A stretch of DNA of 64,000 nt from Sporosarcina sp. HYO08 (GTDB taxonomy: Bacteria > Bacillota > Bacilli > Bacillales_A > Planococcaceae), in assembly GCF_001563475.1 (NCBI RefSeq), contig NZ_LPUT01000028.1:62001-126000 (forward strand). The letters run 5' to 3'. The notes under the pieces were generated by a model. That model searched no databases. It saw only the letters and a list, made by a program, of their open reading frames with translations, and was not told the DNA's origin. A program made the translations under genes and the position numbers. This document shows positions 46,017 to 52,988 of the stretch, piece after piece (the stretch's first letter is position 1; the number at the start of each line of letters is the position of its first letter).

Positions 46017-46655
46017 TTATGGTTCAATTGTTTCACCCATACGAACGAAGTCTTCTAAATAGGTTTGTTCAAGTGTATCAAAAATGGTCAGTTTGACAAC
46101 TGCGTTACCTCTTCTAAAAACAATACCAGACACAGGTCCTGTTTCTGTCTCAACCGTTATAGCTTTTACATTCTCTATACCGTCTCCGGCAGGAAGATCA
46201 ACAGATGTTAAAGCATCGGGAGATTTTCCGTTGCTGGCTGCTTCAAGTGTAGCGGCACTATTTTCTACTGCATAATCGTACGCGCTTTCGTTATTGTCAA
46301 TCACTTCAATCCGCATAAATGCCATGTCATTTTCGTTAGAATAGACAATATCTTTTCCAGGTTCTTCTCCAGTCAATGTAAATCCTGGCAGTACAGACAT
46401 TGTGTAATTTTGTGTGTCACTTTTTGTTTTGACACCCATGTCTTTTGCGGTTTCTTGATCATCTTGTTTTTCGTGTTCAGGTTGTTCTGGAGCTTCTAAT
46501 TCAGAATCCTGTTGTTGCTCCTTTTCCTCAACAGATTGTTCGGGATCATTCGCTTGACCAGTCGGTTGATCGTTAGTCGCCGAATCTGTTCCGCATGCCG
46601 CTAAAAAGATTGCGATGATAGATGCTATGCAAGCTAATTTCCATTTAAATTTCAT
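46017..46655 (-). CDS. Lipoprotein of unknown function
   Basis: A 212-residue lipoprotein: signal with lipobox IFLAAC (Cys at about 21), then an acidic, Gln/Glu-rich linker (residues 28-70, QSVEEKEQQQDSELEAPEQPE) and a globular domain of about 135 residues starting NYTMSVLPGFTLTGEEPG. I do not recognise the family. AAAGGAGGG precedes the ATG. It is monocistronic. Confidence 0.8.
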   Translation of the reverse strand: MKFKWKLACIASIIAIFLAACGTDSATNDQPTGQANDPEQSVEEKEQQQDSELEAPEQPEHEKQDDQETAKDMGVKTKSDTQNYTMSVLPGFTLTGEEPGKDIVYSNENDMAFMRIEVIDNNESAYDYAVENSAATLEAASNGKSPDALTSVDLPAGDGIENVKAITVETETGPVSGIVFRRGNAVVKLTIFDTLEQTYLEDFVRMGETIEP

Positions 46656-46733
46656 GCAATTACCCTCCTTTCTTTAATCAGACGAACGATTATAAAGGAA
46701 GTTTCATTATATAGGGAGAATGGGTAAACAGTC

Positions 46734-46922
46734 TTACTTGTCGCTACCGTGAATAATTTTATAGCGTTTATGGTTAATCACCGTTTTTTCCTCAAGCCCT
46801 AGCTTTTCAAAGTTTTCCATGTATGTGAGGTCGACAATGACTGAGTTTTCATTCACCTTTTCGACAATTCCTTGCAAACCATCCTTGAATTCGATAATAT
46901 TACCAACTTCTGCTATTACCAT
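46734..46922 (-). CDS. ykvS: YkvS-family protein (DUF2187)
   Basis: A 62-residue beta-rich protein, MVIAEVGNIIEFKDGLQGIVEKVNENSVIVDLT..., matching YkvS of B. subtilis in sequence as I recall it and in map neighbourhood. It may be a KOW/SH3-like fold. ATG 46922 follows AAGGAG by 9 bases. The function is unknown. Confidence 0.82.
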   Translation of the reverse strand: MVIAEVGNIIEFKDGLQGIVEKVNENSVIVDLTYMENFEKLGLEEKTVINHKRYKIIHGSDK

Positions 46923-47119
46923 CACTAACAACTCCTTATTCATAATACCCTATTAGTTTGCCTTAAAAACACTAGAACGTAAAGTCTTTTCTACCATTCA
47001 ATTTTTTCATTTTATATAAAATTGTTTGCCTCACTATTGGCAATTATTTTTAATTGTTTCATTATATAAAAAACGAACTTTTTTCAGAACAGAGAGTGAA
47101 ATGTCCGTAATGAATTTTG

Positions 47120-47149
47120 TTGGCTTTGCAAATGTTTTCGGTGTATAAT
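47120..47149 (+). promoter_or_regulatory. Likely promoter of the Spo0E-type gene
   Basis: TTGGCT, 18 bases, then a perfect TATAAT, about 40 bases before the GTG start. Confidence 0.5.
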
Positions 47150-47190
47150 AAATTGAATTTTTTAACATCAATCTTTTGGGGGGATTGAAT

Positions 47191-47418
47191 GTGAAGTACA
47201 GTTTAGAACGACAAATTGAGCATCTTCGCAAAGAAATGATTGACATTGCGAAAAAGGAAGGACTGTCTTCGGAAGCAACACTGTTAATGAGCAGGGAATT
47301 AGATGAACTTATTGATCGTTATTATAGTTTTAAGTTCTCCAATAACGATCTGATTGTAAATAGAATACCTTCGAAAGATATCGAAAAAATAGAATGCCAT
47401 ACGAAAAGAATAAAATAA
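47191..47418 (+). CDS. Spo0E-family aspartyl-phosphate phosphatase
   Basis: A 75-residue two-helix protein with the SxxLDxLID-like motif SRELDELIDRYY at about residues 36-47. The family removes phosphate from Spo0A-P and delays sporulation. GTG 47191 is chosen: GGGGGGA lies 6 bases upstream, while a TTG at 47176 precedes that site. Together with the histidine kinase nearby it belongs to the phosphorelay, though which Spo0E paralogue it is remains open. Confidence 0.87.
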   Translation: MKYSLERQIEHLRKEMIDIAKKEGLSSEATLLMSRELDELIDRYYSFKFSNNDLIVNRIPSKDIEKIECHTKRIK

Positions 47419-47503
47419 ATAAAAATAACGGAAAAAGGTTTAAAGATGAAAAAAAGTGGGGACATTATAATTGAACACAGCAACATTCTCATTTCCCCCT
47501 TTT

Positions 47504-47543
47504 GAGGACAGCACCCCGTTCAGGGTCTGTCCTCCTTTTTTTG
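47504..47543 (+). terminator. Terminator after the Spo0E-type gene
   Basis: GAGGACAG pairs with CTGTCCTC, with an inner ACCC/GGGT pair, then seven T residues. Confidence 0.85.
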
Positions 47544-47607
47544 CGGTGAAATAGTCCATATATTCTGGTAACATGAATAATGAAGGAAAGGACAGGGGGA
47601 GAACAAA

Positions 47608-48483
47608 GTGGGAAAGAGAAGAATTGCCTTTATCGGAACAGGGGTTATGGGTGCTAGCATCGTTCGCCATTTATTACAGGCAAACTACGAAGTGACAGTC
47701 TTTACACGAACAAAGTCAAAAGCAGCAGCGCTGATCGAAGAAGGTGCGAAGTGGGCCGAAACCATTGGAGAAGCAGTTGCAAATGTAGATCTAGTTTTTA
47801 CAATGGTTGGCTACCCTGCCGATGTTGAAGAAGTATATTTTGGTGTGAATGGAATTTTTGCGAATGGAAAAAAGGAACAAATATTTGTCGATATGACGAC
47901 TTCAAGCCCAGCGCTTGCTGAAAAAATTGCGAGACATGCCAAGTCGCTGCAAATGGCATCTATTGATGCGCCTGTTTCCGGAGGGGACATTGGGGCGAAA
48001 AATGGAAATTTGTCAATTATGTGTGGCGGAAATAAGGAAGTATTTGAAGACATTTTGCCGGTCTTATCCATCTTTGGAGGTCAAATTGTTTACCAGGGAG
48101 CGGCAGGTGCAGGTCAGCATACGAAAATGTGCAACCAAATTGCAATTGCTACCAATATGATCGGGGTAAGCGAGGCGCTCGTTTATGCTATGCGGGCCGG
48201 CTTAGATCCGGATACAGTTTTATCATCTATATCGACAGGGGCAGCCGGGTCATGGTCATTATCAAATTTAGTTCCTCGGATGATTAAAGGGGATTTTGAA
48301 CCTGGCTTTTTTGTGAAGCATTTCTTAAAAGATATGGATATCGCGTTGGCGGAAGCCGAAGCAATGGAACTGCCGCTGCCAGGCCTTGAACTAGCACGGG
48401 AAATGTATGCAGAACTCGCTGCAAATGGGTATGGAGAAAAAGGAACGCAAATATTAGTCCATCACTATGAAGAAATGCCATAA
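47608..48483 (+). CDS. ykwC: YkwC-like beta-hydroxyacid dehydrogenase
   Basis: NAD(P)-dependent dehydrogenase of the 3-hydroxyisobutyrate dehydrogenase family. The Rossmann motif is FIGTGVMGASIVRHLL (GxGxxG near residues 8-13). The family loop DAPVSGGDIGAKNGNLSIMCGG and the catalytic Lys segment GAGQHTKMCNQIAIATN are present. Its 291 residues are normal. GTG 47608 follows GGGGGA. The substrate is unknown; the ykwC name rests on similarity and map position. Confidence 0.88.
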   Translation: MGKRRIAFIGTGVMGASIVRHLLQANYEVTVFTRTKSKAAALIEEGAKWAETIGEAVANVDLVFTMVGYPADVEEVYFGVNGIFANGKKEQIFVDMTTSSPALAEKIARHAKSLQMASIDAPVSGGDIGAKNGNLSIMCGGNKEVFEDILPVLSIFGGQIVYQGAAGAGQHTKMCNQIAIATNMIGVSEALVYAMRAGLDPDTVLSSISTGAAGSWSLSNLVPRMIKGDFEPGFFVKHFLKDMDIALAEAEAMELPLPGLELAREMYAELAANGYGEKGTQILVHHYEEMP

Positions 48484-48528
48484 TAAGCCGATAGATTGTA
48501 TGAATAGCTTATTATGGAGGGAAAAGGT

Positions 48529-48987
48529 TTGACGCTAATTACAAACCATCATACGGATGATTATGAATTTGTCGAATTTCAAGTTGGACAAAATACTTTT
48601 GGTATTTCCATCGACCAAGTGCGTGAAATTATTCAACCCGTTCCTGTAACGTCCATTCCGCACGCTCATCCATTCATTGAAGGGATTATCCAATTACGCG
48701 GCGATGTGCTACCAGTCATTGATATGAAGCGTGTAATTGAATGCGGAGAGGAAGAACAAGGGGAGTCGAAATACATAGTGGCTGATTTTGTACATGAAAC
48801 TGTTGTGTTTCATGTAACAGCGGTCTCGCAAATTAGACGTATCAGTTCTTCGAGTATTGAAGCTGCGTCAGATTTGTATATGAATGAACGCTTACCTATC
48901 TCGGGAATTGTGAAGAAAGAAGATCGTATGGTCATGCTTGTAAACTTTGAACAAATGATCAAAGAACAATTAACGGTGGAGAAATAA
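48529..48987 (+). CDS. CheV-like chemotaxis coupling protein without receiver domain
   Basis: A 152-residue single CheW domain: DYEFVEFQVGQNTFGISIDQVREIIQPVPVTSIPHAHPFIEGIIQLRGDVLPVID, closest in wording to the N-terminal half of CheV. It sits directly before ykyB, exactly where cheV lies in B. subtilis. The C-terminal response-regulator domain of CheV is missing and a perfect terminator follows, so this is a complete short gene, not a frameshift. TTG 48529 follows GGAGGG by 7 bases; an ATG at 48514 overlaps that site. Confidence 0.87.
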   Translation: MTLITNHHTDDYEFVEFQVGQNTFGISIDQVREIIQPVPVTSIPHAHPFIEGIIQLRGDVLPVIDMKRVIECGEEEQGESKYIVADFVHETVVFHVTAVSQIRRISSSSIEAASDLYMNERLPISGIVKKEDRMVMLVNFEQMIKEQLTVEK

Positions 48988-48993
48988 AGGATT

Positions 48994-49029
48994 AACAAAA
49001 GACGATTGCGATTGATCGTCTTTTGTTAT
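48994..49029 (+). terminator. Terminator of the CheV-like gene
   Basis: Thirteen-base-pair perfect stem (AACAAAAGACGAT with ATCGTCTTTTGTT) around an 8-base loop; usable in both directions, as ykyB converges on it. Confidence 0.8.
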
Positions 49030-49040
49030 ATAAAGGATAT

Positions 49041-49514
49041 TCATTTGCCATCTAAATAAGATGAGCTGAATCTTTGTGTGTGTTGAAGGGATCGTACTTT
49101 ACCTTTTCTAGGTGCAGCTATTCGTCTTTTTTGCTTAGGTATAATAGAGGTTGTTGGATGAATGAAATTAGTTAGTAATTCTCTGGCCATTTTTAAATTC
49201 ATGCGTTCATGTGGATTGCGAATAGAATGATCTTGCTTTCCGAGGTGGGGGAGCGTTGTAAAATCATTTCGATCCGGGATTGAGTGAAAGAGGAAATCGC
49301 TGCAACGGACGAGTACGGTTGAATGTTGTTTGCTGAATTTTGGATTGTCTACAAAATGTAATCCGATTTTTTCAGCGTGCCCCATTTGAATGAGTTTGTC
49401 GAGGGCCATTTTTTTAAGTGAATATAAGCTGCGATTGTCAAGTGCAGTTTTGGCATGTCGATTGACGGTATAAATTGCAATTGCTAATTGCCGTATATTG
49501 TGATTGCCTTCCAA
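49041..49514 (-). CDS. ykyB: YkyB family protein
   Basis: A 157-residue basic protein. NPKFSKQHSTVLVRCSDFLFHSIPDRNDFTTLPHLG and RNPHERMNLKMARELLTNFI match the YkyB family of bacilli. TTG 49514 follows AAGGAGGC by 5 bases. The C-terminal 30 residues are Arg/Lys-rich (KQKRRIAAPRKGKVRS). The function is unknown. Located next to cheV and upstream of darB as in B. subtilis, but inverted relative to the CheV-like gene. Confidence 0.87.
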   Translation of the reverse strand: MEGNHNIRQLAIAIYTVNRHAKTALDNRSLYSLKKMALDKLIQMGHAEKIGLHFVDNPKFSKQHSTVLVRCSDFLFHSIPDRNDFTTLPHLGKQDHSIRNPHERMNLKMARELLTNFIHPTTSIIPKQKRRIAAPRKGKVRSLQHTQRFSSSYLDGK

Positions 49515-49661
49515 TTTAAGCCTCCTTAATCGTATGTAGTTCTATATCAAATGTAACAAGAAATAGCCGATTTGTACATTTTCAACTGTTGCATTGTGAT
49601 AAAAATAATTGGATTGATTTTTATTAAATTGCACATTCTATTCTAAAAGGAGAAATGTGCA

Positions 49662-49895
49662 ATGGACATCTGGACAATACCGCTTATTATTGTGATTTTG
49701 ATCATTACATTGATTAGTGTCTTATCTGTTCGTAAAGGACATAAAGCAAAGTTGCTTGCAAAAGGACGGGATGGAGAAATTCCGGAACCAATCGAGGACC
49801 ATCCATTTACATTAAATCCAATTATTTGGGTGATGTTAGTAGCGACTATGTTTGCTTTTATCGTCATATTTTATTATTGGGCCTCTTCTTTTTAG
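49662..49895 (+). CDS. Small two-helix membrane protein, unknown
   Basis: A 77-residue protein: helix at about residues 4-23, a charged loop (VRKGHKAKLLAKGRDGEIPEPIED) and a second helix at about 52-74. Both ends are probably outside with the basic loop inside. AAAAGGAG lies 9 bases before the ATG. I do not recognise the family. Confidence 0.7.
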   Translation: MDIWTIPLIIVILIITLISVLSVRKGHKAKLLAKGRDGEIPEPIEDHPFTLNPIIWVMLVATMFAFIVIFYYWASSF

Positions 49896-50000
49896 AAAGA
49901 GGTTTTCCAATTCGAATGAAGGCTAAAAGGCTCTAATTGTGATATGATAGAGTAGTAGCATGATGTCAATGTGCATGACTACGGAAGGAGCCGATTTTGG

Positions 50001-50441
50001 ATGGTTTTTGTAAACAACAGGGATTTTTTATTTACCCCGGTGATGGACTATACAATTCCCGCAGAAAAAGTGGCACATGTTCAGATTGGAAACAACGCCG
50101 AGCATGCACTTCTTGTGCTGACTAAAACGGGCTATTCGGCAATCCCGGTTCTTGACGCCAAGTATCATTTAAAGGGTCTGATCGGTATTGGTATGATTAC
50201 TGATTCTATATTAGGATTAGAGCGGATTGAATATGAGCAACTGGCTGACTTAAAAGTCAATACGATCATGCAAACTGATCTTCCTACTATTAAAACGACG
50301 GATCGATTTCAAAAAGCATTAGATCTTTTAATTAATCATACATTTCTATGTGTAATTGAAGAAGATGGAAAGTTTGCCGGAATCATGACAAGAAGAGAAG
50401 TTTTAAAAGAATTTAAGAAGTATATTTACACTTCTTTTTAA
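50001..50441 (+). CDS. darB: DarB (CbpB/YkuL), c-di-AMP-binding CBS protein
   Basis: A 146-residue protein with two CBS domains (about 10-70 and 78-140), including GYSAIPVLDAKYHLKGLIGIGMI and CVIEEDGKFAGIMTRREVLKEF. In B. subtilis the apo form activates Rel and pyruvate carboxylase, and c-di-AMP releases it. ATG 50001 is chosen with GGAAGGAG 10 bases upstream. It is followed by a hairpin at 50455-50481. With ktrD and relQ in this window it forms part of the c-di-AMP and (p)ppGpp network, though not as an operon. Confidence 0.9.
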   Translation: MVFVNNRDFLFTPVMDYTIPAEKVAHVQIGNNAEHALLVLTKTGYSAIPVLDAKYHLKGLIGIGMITDSILGLERIEYEQLADLKVNTIMQTDLPTIKTTDRFQKALDLLINHTFLCVIEEDGKFAGIMTRREVLKEFKKYIYTSF

Positions 50442-50454
50442 TAAGCGATCAACT

Positions 50455-50481
50455 GGGCTCCAATAGAAGGGAGCCTTTTCT
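50455..50481 (+). terminator. Terminator of darB
   Basis: GGCTCC pairs with GGAGCC across an 8-base loop, then TTTTCTT. Confidence 0.7.
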
Positions 50482-50502
50482 TATTCATGCATTTAAAGGT
50501 GG

Positions 50503-50521
50503 GTTATATTGGTAATATAAC
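50503..50521. promoter_or_regulatory. Perfect 8-3-8 inverted repeat before the MFS exporter
   Basis: Arms GTTATATT and AATATAAC around GGT, 33 bases before the GTG start. It looks like a repressor operator (TetR, MarR or PadR type). No such regulator gene is adjacent. Confidence 0.5.
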
Positions 50522-50554
50522 AATTTGTCGTTGGGGGAAGGGGAAGTGTTCAAC

Positions 50555-52042
50555 GTGGAATATACTGAAAAGACAAGACGGCCACTTGTGCTCGCAGCCG
50601 TCATGCTTGCGATGTTTATTGGTGCGGTAGAAGCAACGATTGTGACCACTGCAATGCCGGCAATAGCTTCTGATCTCGGCGGTTTTGCGCGATATAGCTG
50701 GATTTTTTCATCTTATTTATTAATGAGTACTGTTACGGTATTGATTTACGGGAAATTGGCAGACTTATTTGGCCGTAAACCTGTGCTGTTTTTTGGTTTA
50801 ACTGTCTTTTTAATAGGCTCTATCCTTTGTGGTTTTTCTACCTCGATGGAACAATTGATTTTGTTTCGGTTTCTTCAAGGTTTTGGTGCAGGCGCAGTAA
50901 TGCCAATTGCTACGACGATCGTTGGGGATATTTACACAACGGAGGAACGAGCAAAAATTCAAGGGTATTTGTCTAGTGTTTGGGGGATATCTGCGGTTAC
51001 TGGGCCAGTCATTGGCGGGTTAATTGTTCAATATTGGCACTGGAAATACGTCTTTTGGGTGAATGTTCCGCTAGGGATTTTGGCTATGGCTGTTCTCTTC
51101 TTCTTTCTACACGAACCGAAACGCGCGCAGTCTGTATCGATCGACTATCAAGGCGCAGTGTTGTTAACATTATCTCTCTCGACTATTTTATATTGGCTTC
51201 TTGAAGGCGGCCAGTCATTTGGGCGGTTATCAGCGACTAGTGCAATCTTGATCATCGCTGGAATTGTATTGTTCGCATTGTTTATCTTACAAGAAAGAAA
51301 GGCTAAAGATCCGATGATGCCATTTTCTATATGGAAAAATCCGGTCATCTTATATGCAAACCTTGTATCCTTAACGACAGGTGTTATTTTGATTGGCATC
51401 TCTTCGTACTTGCCAACTTTTGTAACAGGGGTTATGGAACAGCCGGCAATTGTGGCGGGCTTCACCTTAACGGCAATGTCTATCGGTTGGCCTATTGCAT
51501 CTTCGGTTGCGGGTCATTTATTAATTCGTTATGGTACATTCACAGTTTCATTCATTGGCGGTATATCCTTAGTTTTGGGAGCTGCAATGTTCGTCATGAT
51601 GAGTGCAAATTCAGGTCCGGTGTGGGCAGCGATGTCTAGCTTTTTCGTTGGGGTTGGTATGGGTTTAACAAGCACCTCGTTCATTGTCACAATCCAAGGT
51701 GCTGTCACAAGGGAAAGGCGTGGTTCAGCAACGGCATCAAATATGTTCATGCGTAATTTTGGAAACACGATTGGTGCTGCCATTTTTGGTGCAGTATTAA
51801 ATAGTTCTTTACTACATGTTTTTCATAAAGAAAATTGGCAATACAATTTAGATGATATCAATTTACTGTTAACCGAGTCAGTTAGACAATCTGTTCCAAT
51901 CAATCAAATCCATCAACTGCAACAAGCATTAACGATTTCTTTGCAATGGGTCTATATTACAGTCGCATTTTTCGCGGTTTTAAGCTTGTTACTTATTTTA
52001 CGAATTCCACGTGGAAAGGACTTACATAATGACAACAACTGA
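50555..52042 (+). CDS. MFS drug exporter, DHA2 (14-helix) type
   Basis: Proton-driven efflux protein of 495 residues with about 14 helices. Motif A is GKLADLFGRKPVLFFG, preceded by AVEATIVTTAMPAIASDLGG typical of DHA2 transporters. Motif C-like GISAVTGPVIGGLIV follows. GTG 50555 is chosen, with GGGGAAGGGGAA about 9 bases upstream. The substrate is not predictable from sequence. The 3' end overlaps ccpC by 14 bases. An inverted-repeat operator candidate lies upstream. Confidence 0.9.
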   Translation: MEYTEKTRRPLVLAAVMLAMFIGAVEATIVTTAMPAIASDLGGFARYSWIFSSYLLMSTVTVLIYGKLADLFGRKPVLFFGLTVFLIGSILCGFSTSMEQLILFRFLQGFGAGAVMPIATTIVGDIYTTEERAKIQGYLSSVWGISAVTGPVIGGLIVQYWHWKYVFWVNVPLGILAMAVLFFFLHEPKRAQSVSIDYQGAVLLTLSLSTILYWLLEGGQSFGRLSATSAILIIAGIVLFALFILQERKAKDPMMPFSIWKNPVILYANLVSLTTGVILIGISSYLPTFVTGVMEQPAIVAGFTLTAMSIGWPIASSVAGHLLIRYGTFTVSFIGGISLVLGAAMFVMMSANSGPVWAAMSSFFVGVGMGLTSTSFIVTIQGAVTRERRGSATASNMFMRNFGNTIGAAIFGAVLNSSLLHVFHKENWQYNLDDINLLLTESVRQSVPINQIHQLQQALTISLQWVYITVAFFAVLSLLLILRIPRGKDLHNDNN

Positions 52043-52922
52043 ATTTGAAATTATTAAAGCGCTGGCTGAAGAAGGAAATATGCGAAAGGCTGCAGAACGA
52101 CTTTTCCTTTCTCAGCCGGCGCTTTCTCAAAGATTACAGTCTATTGAAAAAGATTGGGGGACACTGCTTTTTAATCGTTCCCAAAAAGGATTAGAGCCAA
52201 CACCGGCAGGGGAATTGGTCATTGCATATGCAAACGAAGCAATCACTAAAAAAGAGGAGACATTTGAGATGATTGCTTCAATGGCGGATAAAGTGCACGG
52301 AACATTAAAAATTGCGTGCGCGTCCATTGTAGGACAAAATTGGCTGCCAAAAGTGCTAAAAGATTATGTTGAACAACATCCCGATGCTAAAATTTCACTC
52401 ATGACAGGATGGAGTTCTGAAATTGTAAAAGCGCTGTATGATGGAGAGGCACACGTCGGAATTGTGCGGGGACAAATTGATTGGAAAAGCAGGAAAACGC
52501 ATTTGTTTAGGGATTCACTTTACTTAGTGGATCAAGAAATCCAAACAATCGAGGAATTGAAAGATACAAACCGGCCTTTTATTCAATTTAAAAGTGATTC
52601 GAATTATTACATGGAAATTCAACAGTGGTGGCAACGCCATTTTTTGAAAAAACCAGGCAGACAAATTACTGTCGATCAAATTGAGACGTGTAAGCAGCTT
52701 GCACTGAACGGTATTGGGTATGCGATTTTACCATCTATTACATTGACAGGCGATGAAATTGTAAACAAAGTCCCTTTGTTAAACAACGAGGAAGAGTTTG
52801 AACTCACGCGAGATACATGGCTCATTGGGTATGAATCATCGTTTGAGCTCAAACAAGTAGAGGCATTTACTCAAATCGCTCAGAAACATGCGGGAAAATT
52901 ACAAGATGGTCTGAAGCTTTAA
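52029..52922 (+). CDS. ccpC: CcpC, LysR-family regulator of citrate synthesis genes
   Basis: A 297-residue LysR protein. The helix-turn-helix MRKAAERLFLSQPALSQRLQSIEKDWGTLLF and the effector domain (ASIVGQNWLPKVLKDYVEQHPDAKISLMTGWSSE; DQIETCKQLALNGIGYAILPS) match B. subtilis CcpC closely from memory. CcpC represses citZ and citB and responds to citrate. ATG 52029 follows GGAAAGGA by 8 bases. As in B. subtilis it lies just beyond darB, here with an exporter inserted between them and overlapping it. Confidence 0.88.
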   Translation: MTTTEFEIIKALAEEGNMRKAAERLFLSQPALSQRLQSIEKDWGTLLFNRSQKGLEPTPAGELVIAYANEAITKKEETFEMIASMADKVHGTLKIACASIVGQNWLPKVLKDYVEQHPDAKISLMTGWSSEIVKALYDGEAHVGIVRGQIDWKSRKTHLFRDSLYLVDQEIQTIEELKDTNRPFIQFKSDSNYYMEIQQWWQRHFLKKPGRQITVDQIETCKQLALNGIGYAILPSITLTGDEIVNKVPLLNNEEEFELTRDTWLIGYESSFELKQVEAFTQIAQKHAGKLQDGLKL

Positions 52923-52988
52923 AGAAGAAGGAACTTTGTTTGTTCTCATGCGTACTAATTAGAAGAGTGGGCAATAGGAGGGAAGGAC

